NCBI GenBank assembly: GCA_031213475.1
Contig: JARUPZ010000026.1
Span: 6,555,785 to 6,619,784, forward strand
From: Nereocystis luetkeana
Taxonomy: Eukaryota > Sar > Phaeophyceae > Laminariales > Laminariaceae
Reading direction: 5' to 3'
Length of the DNA: 64,000 nucleotides
Positions within the stretch are counted from its first letter, which is position 1; every line of letters starts with the position of its first letter. Under the pieces are notes generated by a model. That model saw only the letters and a program-made list of their open reading frames with translations, was not told where the DNA came from and searched no databases. Shown piece by piece: positions 40,799 through 51,265 of the stretch. The position numbers and the translations under genes were made by a program.

Positions 40799-40992
40799 GG
40801 ATGATGCATGGCTACGATAGGGACGGACCAGATGATGTCGATGCTCCTCGCGCCTGAGTACCGTAGAAGAGAGCGTTGAGCTCGCACACAGGGGTTGCGA
40901 TTGTTTTTCAGAGCTCGTGTTCTCGTCACAGCGGCAATAACGGCACTAAACAAGTCGAACATTCCCACGTATATCAAGGTATACATTTTCGA

Positions 40993-41096
40993 CTATTACG
41001 GGGGACCATATTAAATAGAACCTACAGTCCACACAAAAATCGCTATTTTTACTAACAATATTTGGTCCTATTTACTATGTATGGTCCCCCGTGATA
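40993..41096. mobile_element. Family E MITE, intact
   Basis: CTATTACGGGGGACCATATT on the left and ATGTATGGTCCCCCGTGATA on the right. The arms pair over about 25 bp. This is the reference copy for the interrupted element at 2991. Confidence 0.83.
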
Positions 41097-41274
41097 AACC
41101 CTTTTTTCGACACAGCCCTTCTTGTTGGTCGGTGTTGGCAAAAAAACAGAGGCACCCCTCTCGTTGTTCCGTTGTTCTCGGGGAAAAAAAACGATCGCTG
41201 AAAAACGATCGCAGCCCCCCCCACCCCCCCCCGTATTGTTCGAACTCATAGCTCTTTTTCGCGGTGCTGCTGTA

Positions 41275-41383
41275 TTACTGGGGGGCATACAGTAAATAGG
41301 ACCAAATATTATTTGTAAAAATAGGGAAATATATAGGTTTTTGTGTGTACCGCAGGTCCTATTTACGATGGTCCCTCGTAGTA
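41275..41383. mobile_element. Family E MITE, opposite orientation
   Basis: TTACTGGGGGGCATACAGTA on the left, ATTTACGATGGTCCCTCGTA on the right, with the interior inverted relative to 40993-41096. About 180 bp of unrelated sequence separates the two copies. Confidence 0.78.
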
Positions 41384-42021
41384 GTAGTTTTTATCTCAAG
41401 TCTTGTCTTGCTCACCCCCGAGGAGTGACGTTTGACTTTTGAGAAAAAAATGGGCGTTCGAACACGATGGACAACCAGCCCCATGGTCTCTCGTAGGCAT
41501 CATGTGGCACAAAATGAGGCACAGTCATGAACATTATTCCAGCGATAAGACATGCTTTATTGGGACAAGCAGCAAGACCGCGCACGGTATGGCACCACTT
41601 GTGTGGCTGTTTTCATCTTGCTTCATCTCAGAAACATGGTGCCGAAAGAAATTGGGTGAATTTACACCCCGGGTATGGAGGCCAATGTAGGCCCATGAAA
41701 GTTCCCAAGATGCAAAAATCCAACCAAAAGGGACCTCGTGCTACTACTATCTCACCTGTTGAGATGCTGTAACGAACCGGGTTCGAACCGGTACACGAAA
41801 ACTTGAGAAAGAAGTGTGGACAGGGGTTTCCTCTCGCTCTCCGGGGCAGATAAAAAATAAGAAAAAAAAGGGGCGAGCACATTACACCACTATGACGTCT
41901 TGTTGCCGCGTTTTTTTTTTGTTCTCCAAATATATACCAGGTACCAGGTATATACGATAATACACGCCGTCGTGCTGTATACGAGAACGATACGTGAAAT
42001 TTGTACGTATGACGCAAAATT
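41384..42021. other. No recognisable gene
   Basis: Overlapping TACCAGGTA motifs at 41935 and 41942. A palindromic ACCGGGTTCGAACCGGT at about 41776 looks like an isolated tRNA T-arm, but no complete cloverleaf can be drawn. Confidence 0.45.
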
Positions 42022-42930
42022 TATGATATTGTTGTTGTTGTTGTTCTTCTCGCAATAACTCACAATACAATGCAGTCCGTGGTCGCAGGACAGACTCCAA
42101 TAACTCTGGAGTGGAAGAAATACCTCAAGTAAAACAGAGGCAAAAACAAGAAACAAGCATACGCACTCCACCACTGCGGACACCAGGGAAGCAAAAAGGA
42201 GACTATTAATAGCAAACAAAAACCTAAAAAAGAAGATGAAGCGAAGCAAAAAAACAAAACAAAACAAAAACAGAAGCAGATAGCAAAACGCAAAAAAAGG
42301 CAAAGCGGACCATACTAACAAAGACACAAAGAGGTACAAACGGGAAAGAAAGAAAAATGAATAAATACAAAAATGAAAATATATATATATATACTCGTAT
42401 ATATACCAGAACGATAGGTAGAGTATTTGAAATAGGTACGGGTATTATTGCGTGCGAGCCTGAAATCTGCGAAAACTGCGAAAAATTGCGCATTCTCTTG
42501 TGTGTCCTTTTCTTGATTTCTTGCTTTATATTGCTTCCTTGCCTGACCTGAACTTTTTTCTCTCTCTTCCCTCTTGGATGTGTGATTTTTTTTTTTCGAT
42601 TTTTTATTTCGATTTTTCGACGTCGAGTTGTTATTGTCATCCTGTCCCATTTTTTCTGGGTAGTACGTGGTCCTCTCGGTTTCTGTGGCGTTTTGTACAG
42701 CGTACCGCATGTATCTGATACGTACGCGCGCGCACCTCCTTTTTTCATGTTTTTGTCTGAAGTGTAGATGTGCTTCAGTTATCGTGTGTACTACTTTTTG
42801 CTTGTTTTATTTTTTTACCGAGAGGTATTCCTTCCACTCCAGAGTTATTGGAGCCTGTCCTGCGACCACGGGCTGCGTTGTATTGTAGCGATGAGTGAAT
42901 GTGAGAACAACAACAACAACAACAACAACA
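42022..42930. mobile_element. Fold-back element FB-3, about 910 bp
   Basis: The left arm (42022-42125) starts (TTG)n, then CTCGCAATAACTCACAATAC and CAATAACTCTGGAGTGGAAG. The right arm (42825-42930) is its complement, ending (AAC)n. The interior is A/T-rich, with a perfect CTATTAATAG at 42203 and no recognisable protein. The arms resemble the FB-2 terminus. Confidence 0.78.
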
Positions 42931-43009
42931 ATATTCATTTTTACCATACGCACTGCTGCTGTCGCGCAACCTTTGTTTTCACTTTGGGCGTCGAAATAAA
43001 TAGTCAGGA

Positions 43010-43570
43010 AGATAAAAGAGCTACAAAGTGGTATCATAAGGGTATCAGGGGCCGAGCTCATGAGGATAAGGCATGCCTTCTTGAGATATGATGCCTTATT
43101 GGGACATAATGATCACAGTGTGGTACCATAACGTGCGGTCGAAGGCACGCCTCATGGTGATAAGGCATGTTTTACCGAGATATGACGGTGTATAGGGGTA
43201 TGAGAAGGCATGCCTTATTGAGACATGCTGCCTTATTGGGATAAGGCACCCCTTATTGATATATGATGACAGTGTGGTACCATGACGTGCTGCCTAAGGC
43301 ACGCCTCATAAGGATAAGGTATGCTTTCTCGTATACCAGGTACGACTTAGTCGTATACGAGAAGGCATGCCCTATTGAAATATGATGCCTTGTTGGGATA
43401 AAGCACGCCTTATTGAGATACGATGATGCCTTATAGGGATAAGGCATGCTTGTTTGGGATAAACACGCCTGATTGGGATATGAAAAGGAATGCATTTTAG
43501 GGATAATGCACGCCTTATTGGAATAGTGAAAGTCTTATGGGGATAAGGCATATACAGTAAGGCATAAGGC
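43010..43570. repeat. Degenerate tandem array of AAGGCATGCCTTATTG units
   Basis: Variants of GATAAGGCATGCCTTATTGA and GATATGATGCCTTATTGGGA recur about every 45-55 bp, with a higher-order block GTGTGGTACCATAACGTGC at 43119 and 43271. A TACCAGGTA-bearing hairpin (43326-43368) interrupts the array. Confidence 0.82.
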
Positions 43571-43674
43571 ATACATGATAAGCTTTGCCAAAAATGTGCT
43601 GCTTTACCGAGGGTTGTCCACCATTTGTTCAAGAAATTGTTGACACACTGTTTACAAGACGAATATAACTAACC

Positions 43675-43835
43675 CCAATCCAAACCCTCAGCCAATCAGA
43701 GCAGCCCCAACCCTGGCTCTCAGCCAATCAGAGCAGCCCGAACCCTGGCTCTAAGCCAATCAGAGAAACCTTAAGCCTAACCCTAAGCCAATCAGAGTAA
43801 CCCCAACCCTGACCCTGTGCCATTCAGAGACCAAA
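43675..43835. repeat. Tandem CCAAT-containing 36 bp repeat
   Basis: AGCCAATCAGAG recurs four times at about 36-38 bp spacing, with a diverged fifth (GTGCCATTCAGAG). Between them are CCCCAACCCTGGCTCT-like segments. The CCAAT/ATTGG core resembles the NF-Y binding box, but no adjacent gene is recognised. Confidence 0.8.
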
Positions 43836-44194
43836 ACCTAGAATAAGTGGTAAGCTCTGCCGACTCTTATCTATCGTAGTTAGTACGAGTCTGGGTTCTG
43901 ATTTTATTGCCGGCCAAAGGGGGATGTTTGCGAGGCCGCAGTTGGCCGGGTTCGGAAGGGCCGAGCAAGGTGACGCACACCCAGCACGAGCTCACCGAGA
44001 GGTGGGGACCTCGACAGTCAACTTACAGCTTCGGGTTCGGCTCAAAAACTTTCTTCACTCGTTATTGTTACATTTTACGAAATCGACTTTAAAAACTGCT
44101 GAGAGCCGACCTCATACGCCATGATTATCGTGTTTATTTATTCCACTCTAATTCTGGATGCTTAAAATTGTTCCCTCTGAAACCAATTTAAGAC

Positions 44195-44355
44195 TTGTGA
44201 ACCCTCTAAGGACTTGAGAAGGGGTGACCAGGCCCGACCCGTGAGAATTTGAAGATCTCCTGACCCGACCCCACCCGGCCCGGCCCGACCCGTCAGATAC
44301 AAAATTCATTAGACCCGCGGGTCGGGTCGTGACTCGTGAAGAGCCTTGGAAATTT
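44195..44355. repeat. CCCGACCCG-rich inverted repeat, family P copy 2
   Basis: CAGGCCCGACCCGTGAGAAT, GACCCGACCCCACCCGGCCC and AGACCCGCGGGTCGGGTCGT match the block types of 11795-11990. Confidence 0.6.
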
Positions 44356-44557
44356 GGTTGTCAAGATTGACGATATACAGCTACGGTCACTGCGTGCTCG
44401 AGGGGTGATACAAAATCGTTGTCTGAGTTACAAACCAACGAGCCGTATGGCACGGCCGCAGCATGATGTTACCCGCAACCTGCTCGTGCACGGTTGGTCA
44501 CATCAAGGCTAGTCTTTTATTGGTTGCTACTGGTATGTAACTCGGGGCAAATATGCC

Positions 44558-44719
44558 AGAAGACGTGTCAAGCAGGGCAAAACGTGCTGTCTAGGGTACG
44601 GTGTAGGGCCGATTGTTGCACCCTACTCGTAAGACCTTGTAGTTTGGTGTCGGTCAAGGTATGTCAAGCCAAAGCTGCCGTCTGCCAAGGGGTAGAAGTG
44701 CTGTCTCCTGACATCTTTG
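44558..44719. mobile_element. Family H MITE
   Basis: ATGCCAGAAGACGTGTCAAG on the left, TGCTGTCTCCTGACATCTTT on the right, with interior GTAGTTTGGTGTCGGTCAAG. Left end weakly conserved. Confidence 0.75.
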
Positions 44720-44749
44720 GCTTGGGGGTCCCAAAGGTGACAGTATAAC

Positions 44750-45080
44750 TTTATGCCACTCTGAAATCCGTAGCAGTTTATTCCATCCTGAAATTTTATT
44801 CCGTCTTATCCATTAATTCTGAATCGTCCGAATCCTTGAAAAACATGTCCTGATCAGTCCACTTGAACCCATTCGTAGAAGTCCGTTCCATCCTGAATCC
44901 ATGGAAGTGTACGCCACTCTGAAATCCATCTATTAATATCTGGTTATTCCAGCCTGAACCATACTCGTAGTATCTGTCCATTCTGAATCCATACAATATA
45001 TACTTATACGGTAGTATAATTCCACCCTGAATATCGATATACCCTGGTAGGATTTTTCCAATCTGAACCCAGTCCACGAG
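44750..45080. repeat. Degenerate tandem repeat of (C)CATTCTGAATCCAT
   Basis: CACTCTGAAATCC, CATCCTGAAATTT, CATCCTGAATCCATGG, CACTCTGAAATCCATC, CAGCCTGAACCATAC and CATTCTGAATCCATAC follow at 20-60 bp intervals. It may have arisen from family F ends, which also carry CCACTCTG. Confidence 0.65.
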
Positions 45081-45254
45081 TGTTCTTGCTACATTGATGT
45101 GCAACATTTGATCACTCATAAATATATACCTGGTATACACTGTGTACTTCGAAGTATACTTATAAAACAGTAATACCAAGTCAGAAACACACTGGAAAAA
45201 AGGCCCACTCGTGACAAGCTACGTAAAAAAAAACTCGAAAAATATTTTGAGTAT

Positions 45255-45570
45255 TTCCCAGGTATAAAACAAACACCCACTCCTTGAATTCTGCAGCTTC
45301 ATACTTTGTCTCCCTCATGCACGGACTGTGTTTCCCGGATGAGGCTGCTATGAAGCCCGTAGTGCGCGCGATCGAAGTGTCACGCACAGCTTACAAAGAT
45401 GGCTTTCGACCAATTGCTCGGTCTCGCCCCTGTTCTCTCAGATTGCGCGCGTAGTATGCGGGTTCTACTTTGGCCTCATGCAATGCAAGAACCACAGCCC
45501 GTAAAAGCTGAAGACGAAATTGGAGGCTGCAGAATTCAAGGAAGTAGTGTGTGTTTGTATTTGGGAAATA
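45255..45570. repeat. Inverted repeat around ACTCCTTGAATTCTGCAGC
   Basis: Arms at 45262-45302 and 45516-45560 are complementary (CTTGAATTCTGCAGC and GCTGCAGAATTCAAG at their core). It is probably a small fold-back element. The short frame at 45399-45590 inside it is unassigned. Confidence 0.6.
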
Positions 45571-45762
45571 ATAAAACATGTATATCGTAGAATCTGCGTA
45601 AGTCTAGCTCATGTTTCCTGGGATTGTTTCCTGGGATGGGATCCATCTGCCCTATAAGGCAGATCCTGCACCAACCTCTCATACCGGCAGGTGAAGAACT
45701 AGATGTGAATAACACGTTTTCCTCGGAAGAAGGAAAAAATCAAGGCAAAGCCAAAACCTAGG

Positions 45763-46038
45763 ACAGGGCTGGGCACTGGCTGACTGAATGGTAGTCATTA
45801 TACTGCCGACAAAATTAACCAGTATGGTGGATTGCGGCAGTACACTGCTGTATCTCCTCTCTTGCTTCTCTTTTGCTTGATTCCTCCCGAAACTCATCAA
45901 GTAGGTTTCGGTAATATACGATGGCGTGTTTTTTTACGCACGCAAGATAAAACTACTACCTGGTAGCGAAGATACTGGCCCGGTCAATCAGTAGATTACC
46001 ACTGCCAGTACATACTGTGCCAGTGTCCCGCCCTACCT
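45763..46038 (+). mobile_element. Family G TIR element, copy 3
   Basis: GGGCTGGGCACTGGCTGACT on the left, CCAGTGTCCCGCCC on the right. A TACCTGGTA (45957) lies at a place where the 17557 copy lacks it, which helps to date that motif after the element. Confidence 0.78.
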
Positions 46039-46039
46039 T

Positions 46040-46100
46040 TCTAGGGACAAAGTACTTATGATTTTTTTTGTCATTTTTTACGGCGGAAAAAAGGGTTAAT
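46040..46100. repeat. Family A-like remnant
   Basis: TTTCTAGGGACAAAGTACTT and AAAAAAGGGTTAA are recognisable. The rest has decayed. Confidence 0.4.
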
Positions 46101-46164
46101 TTCACACCCCCCTCCAACCCCCCGCCCCCCTCCTTCCGGACTATCTGTTAAAAAAAACAAACAG

Positions 46165-49100
46165 GAACCGTACTTCGGAGAGAAGGGAGGGAAGGCTAGG
46201 TTCTGCGCCACCCACAAGCCGAACGATTCCATGGTTGACGTTCGTCATCGCCGGTGAGTTTCTGTTTTCTTCTTGTTTTTGCCAGCTTTGTTCTTTGTTT
46301 TGTCTCCTCCTATTTTGCCATTTTGTTTTCCAGTATTTCCAGTTTTTTTTTTCGTTTCCAATTTGCCAGTTTTGTCCAGTTTTCCCTTTTATCTCCTCCC
46401 CCTCCCCCCTATACGTATAGTACATAGATTGGGTTGGGGTCGGTTGGAGACGACGCTGTTGAACTTGCCTCTCATTGCTTGAGCTAGAACCAGGATACCG
46501 CTTTTTGGTATTTTTAGGCGGTCACCACAGCTTGTGCGTTGTGCGGGGTGGAGAACCTTATCTCCGCACTAGCGGAATGATCGTATCACGTAGTGGTATA
46601 TGCTAAGGCATCCATGAGGCAGTGACTACTGTATATAGTATACCCATTGCTGTCTCTGGAAGTGGCCACAACAAAAAATAAATCAGTTCCTTCGAAGTTG
46701 AGCGTTTTTGGGGTTGGTTTTGAGGCAAAAAGGGGCACACACACGTGCCTGTTATTTCCGCGCCAGATCACGTTTTGTTTGTCTGTTGTTTTCATGACCG
46801 ATTCTTACGCTGGTTCATGTTCAATTGAGCCTTGTTTTTTTTCTGGGACGGGGGTCGCATATCCAAACTACGGTGGATCCAGAGCGCAGTCGTGGTGCTG
46901 GTGTCGGGTATACCGGCAGTATATACCGTCTGGTAAGCTGTCAGTATACCCAGCCCAGGTTGCCAACATCTGTACCACGGAGTGTACTGTATGTAGGGCC
47001 TCATGCCTCATAGTGGGATGTGCCTTAGTTGCTGGGTACGCTCCAGTACCTCGCAGTACGTCATGCCCGAAGTCTGTATGGTGCTGCACTGTCCTATCCT
47101 GTTCTGTCCTGTGCTGCAGTGGTGTACTGTTCGCTGCGCTGTGCTGTGTTGTACTGTACTATACTGTTATGTTATGTTCTGTGTGACGGCCTTTGGTTTT
47201 GTTGTGCAATACCATGTTTTTGTTTTCTGATGGCTAATGTCTCTTATTTTTACGTTATTTTTGTTTTGCTGTTTCTCAGCTGCGAGTTCGTGTCCTGCCA
47301 CAAGCAGCCCAACTACGGCTACGAGGGGGAACGGGCCTGTTTCTGCTCCACGCACAAGCTGCCAACCATGGTGGACGTGAAGCACAGGTCGGGCTTGACC
47401 ATTGGCAACAAATATTTGTATTGGATTACTCGTGTAATACGGTATTAACAGGATTTTATATCACTGCCAAGTCTATTCCTCCTTTGTTTCACAGCGGTAT
47501 ATCAACCGTTTTTCGAGTTTTTAAAAAATATTATATTGTCTCATACGTCAGCTGTGTTTTGGACTGATTGAGTAGTTACAGTTTTTGGTTTTGTCAACCC
47601 TTTGCAACGAAAGCCTGCCTAAATGTGTACCACTCTAACTACTGTAGTTATCGGTGTACCACAGGTAGAGCTCTCCAATACTTTTCGTCTGTGCTGTTTT
47701 TCCTTCTTCTTTTTGCGAACGACGCCTCCCCCACACCCCCGACCTCATCCCAACCAACCCCACTCCACCCTACCCTACCCCACCCCCATCTCAGGCGGTG
47801 CGCGGCTGCTAACTGCCGCGGCTACTCGTCCTTCGCGTTCCCAGGGTCCAAGGAGAAATTCTGCTCTACCCATCGCCGCGAGGGTATGGTGCCGTCGGGA
47901 AGAGGCCGCTCCACCTTGGCCTCCATCGCTGCTGCTGCCGCTGCTGCTGCCGCTGCTGCTGCCGCTGCCGATGCGACTCCTACCCCTTCCCCCGCGCCCC
48001 ACCCCGGCCATATTTCTGCGGCCGGATCGAAGGCGCTTGTGCCAAGCGGATCGGTGCCGATGGGGATGGGAATGACGGGGTCTGGGTGTGGGTCTGTGCC
48101 CCGGGTGGCGGTGGCGCCTGTGGGCGGGGTCGGGGTTGCGCCTATCACGGTAGCGGGTGCTGCTGCTGCTGCGGCGGCGGCTACGGCGGTGGCTGCTGCG
48201 GCAGCGGCTGGTGGTCGTGGTGGTAGTGGTCGTGGTGGGGGGAGGCACGATGGGTCCATGGGTAACGCCACGTCAACCAAAGGGGGGGGGCACGACGAGT
48301 CCATCGATGACGGCGCGGTAGCCATGGCGGGAGCGGCGGCGGGGGGGGGGCGGGCGGGGGGGGGGATGCGGCGGGCTCTCGGCGGCGACCGCGACTCCGT
48401 GACGCGTCGAGGGATGATCGATGGCGCTTGTTCTTCCCGCTCAGCCTCGTCCTTCTCGTCGGTTTCGTCCTCTCCTTCGTTCGGACAGGAGAGCTGCGCG
48501 GAGGTTTCGAGGCAGCGGGAGGGGGATGCCGCGGGAGGGGGGGGGATGGGCGATGACTTCGGGAGCGGGCGTAAGCGGTGCTACCCCGAGAATATGGTTG
48601 TCAATGTCGATCCTGATAACACCCGGTTTTATCGACTGCCTGGGTTTTCCCCTGATGTTAGTGGCGGTGGTGGTGGTGGTGGTGGTAGTGGTGGTAGTAG
48701 TGGCGAGGGATACGACGAGTTGAGCGAGTTGGGTCCCCGCGACTGTCCCACGGACTTCGGCAGGGGCGTTGCGATGCAGCAGCAACAACAGAAGCGGCAA
48801 AGGCTGCAGCGGCAGGAAAAAGCGAGGGAACACGGCACCACCACAGCCGCGTCGGAAAGCTTGAGCTTCGCCGAGCGATCGCCGCCGCGCAACGTCGTGC
48901 CACCTGCGGATGCTGCTGCTGTCGCGCCGGCCACAATTCGCGATTACCGGAGGCTCGAGTCGGTCGACGAACTTGTCCACTCTCGCAGCATCCCTCCGCT
49001 GCAGCTGCGAGCCCCCCTGGCGTCGATGCCATGGCACTCCCCTGGATCGACGACAGGGAGCTACCTGGACGACAGCAGCAGCGGCGGCGGCGGCAGCAGC

Positions 49101-50858
49101 GGTAGCATCTTCAACAGTGGTAGAAATGGTCGCAGCGGCGGGAGCATCAGTGGTAGCAGCAGCGGCAGCAGCCGCAACGGTAGTGGTGGTGGAAGCGGTG
49201 GTAGCGGCAGCGGTGGTGGAAACGTTGGCAGCGGCAGTGGCCGCAGCAGCGGTAGGGGAAGGTGGCCTCTAGTGCCAGTAGGCGCCTCCCCCTCCTCCTC
49301 CTCCCCCTTTTCCTTCTCCCCTTCCTCTGAAAATGGGTACGCACCCGCCACCGCCGCGGCGGCTACAGCTACCGCCACCGCACGTCATGGAAGCACACGA
49401 AACAACAGCCATCGCCACCACTACAATCGCGACCACAACCACCCGGGAAGCTTGTACTCGATTCGCGGCAACCACTCGGGAGACTTGTGCTCGATTCGAG
49501 GGGACAGCGTCGCGGGTGACAGGAGCTCCAGCAGCGGCGGCGGTGGCGGTGACGCCGGTAGCAATAGCGGCGACGATTACCGGAGAGGGGGTTATTACCC
49601 GCACCCGGGGCCCAACCGTTTTCTGCATACAAGCAGCAGCAGCAGTGGCAGCAGCAGCATCAGCAGCAGTGGCAGCAGCAGCATCAGCAGCAGTGGTGGC
49701 AGCAGCAGCAGCAGCAGTGGTGGCAACAGCAGCAGCAGCAACAGCACCGGTCACGCTTGTAGCATCAGCGGTGGCGGTAGCGGCAGTGTCAGAAGCGGAG
49801 GCGAGTCTGCGGGTGCGGCGGCTGTCCAGTTCACTTGCTATACTGCTGCGGGGGGAGGGAGCGGTGATTCCCGCGACGGAGAAGGGGAGACGTACTTCTC
49901 CGTCGAGGCTGGGGCCGCGGTGGGGGTGGCGGGGAAGGAGTGGGAGGAGGTGGAGGAGAGGGAGGGGAGGGAACAGGTTAAGGTGGAGAGGGGGGAGGGG
50001 GAGGGACGCGGGCTGGGGGGCGGGATGGCTTGGGCGGAAGACTCGATTGTCAACCACCAGCCACCCACCGTGGATAAGTCTCCGATGATGTCTGAGGATG
50101 CGACGGTTGCCTCGCTTAACTCCCACTGGCGGGGTGGCCTCCCCAAGCTTCGGTCGCTACTGGCAATGAGCGGTGGGGGTCGTGATAGTGGTAATGGAGG
50201 TACTGGTGGTGGTGGTGGTGGTGGTGGTGATGAGAGTGCCGGCGGTAGCGACCGCATCGTGTCCTCTCCCCCCCCATCTCGGTGGCCGTCTCTCTTGCCT
50301 AGGAGAACAACTGGCGGCGGCGGTGGCGGTGATAGTGGCGGTGGTGGTGGTGACGGCCACCTGTCGTGGGTTGAAACCTCCGGCAGCAACAGCTGCGGCG
50401 GCGGCAGCAGTCGTAGCGGTAAATACGACGGCAACGATACTGGTGGCCGCGGAAACGATGACGGTAGCAACGGTAACAGAAACGGCAACTTCAGCAGCGG
50501 TAACAGAAACGTGAACTTCTGCAGCGGTAGCTGTAACAATAACTGCAGCAGCGGTAACTGTAATGGTAACTTCGGCAGCAGCAACGGTACAAGTGGCGGT
50601 GTCCGTGGCGGCGACTGTTGGAGCGGAGGCGGCACCAAAGCTAGAAGCGGCGGCGGTGGTGGTGGTGGTGACGACGAGGGGAGGAGGGGATCTGGGACGT
50701 CGTCAGCGGGTTCCTTGATCGTCACGCTCCAGGGGCCGAACAAACGCCTCGCTAAGTACGAACGAGGGGTGGGGTCACTGGGCCCGACGCTCGAGACCCT
50801 AGAGCCAAGTTGGGGCGCCGAGGTGCTTCTGTGGGCGGCGACGAAGAGTTCGGCGTAA
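46165..50858 (+). CDS. EsV-1-7 domain protein with long Gly/Ser-rich tail (5' exon not found)
   Basis: Three exons, 46165-46253, 47279-47387 and 47795-50858, are joined by GT-AG introns at the same codon phase (CG|C and AG|G). They give three tandem cysteine-histidine units: ARFCATHKPNDSMVDVRHRR, then CEFVSC...FCSTHKLPTMVDVKHRR, then CAAANC...FCSTHRREGMV. The two complete units fit C-X4-C-X15-C-X2-H and the spacing to the next C is 12. That is the EsV-1-7 motif known from Ectocarpus IMMEDIATE UPRIGHT and phaeovirus proteins (published spacing, as I recall, X16). The first C-X4-C must lie in an upstream exon I could not locate, so the start is unknown. The last exon continues for about 980 codons of low complexity: poly-Ala near 47930-47975, Gly/Ser runs, a Gln/Arg basic stretch near 48775-48830, and Asn/Ser/Gly at 50440-50600. 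It ends at TAA 50856. The function is probably regulatory and possibly involves metal binding. The tail could be partly non-coding read-through. Confidence 0.82.
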
Positions 50859-50934
50859 GGAGCGGGGGGTAATATACCTTAGAGGTTATGTAACCCTCGT
50901 CAATCTAGAGAGATCCCCTTTGTAGCTCTTCCTA

Positions 50935-51008
50935 CTCTGGACGGAAATTTAAGGGTCGTTTAGGCATTAAGATGAAGACTAAGCAGTCCTTTATTTGTGG
51001 CCATTGTG
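50935..51008. mobile_element. Family F MITE
   Basis: TACTCTGGACGGAAATTTAA on the left, TCCTTTATTTGTGGCCATTG on the right. It is diverged and lies 75 bp after the stop codon of the EsV-1-7 gene, so it probably falls in the 3' untranslated region. Confidence 0.6.
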
Positions 51009-51265
51009 GTATATCGGAGGTACCCTTGAGAGAGGTTACAACCCTTGTATCGGAAGTCCCCTTAGGGGCTATACATAAATATATATATATATATCTTGTT
51101 TAAGTGAAATAAAGTAGTTTTCTAGTATAGTTTTTGAGTGGTTTTGTGCCAAAACTAGGGGTCCAGTTTTTGGTTGTCTCGGAAAAAAGACGGCGCACAG
51201 AAAGGACCCGCGCGGCGGTCGAATGAGCAGGCGAGCGGGCGCTGACAGCGTTTCGTATGGTAAGA

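Noticed and set aside
41765-41800. tRNA-like T-arm ACCGGGTTCGAACCGGT
   Set aside because: No D arm, anticodon arm and acceptor stem can be drawn around it on either strand. Treated as a chance palindrome or old SINE scrap.
43675-43835. Interstitial telomere from CCTAACCCTAAGCC
   Set aside because: Only one short match to CCCTAA occurs, embedded in a CCAAT minisatellite.
49269-50743. Long minus-strand open frames opposite the EsV-1-7 tail exon
   Set aside because: They are products of stop-free trinucleotide repeats. The plus frame is tied by splicing to a real domain, the others are not.
46164-50858. Viral (phaeovirus) insertion
   Set aside because: The EsV-1-7 motif is shared with phaeoviruses, but this gene has introns and no other viral gene (capsid, polymerase, integrase) is seen nearby, so a host gene is more likely.
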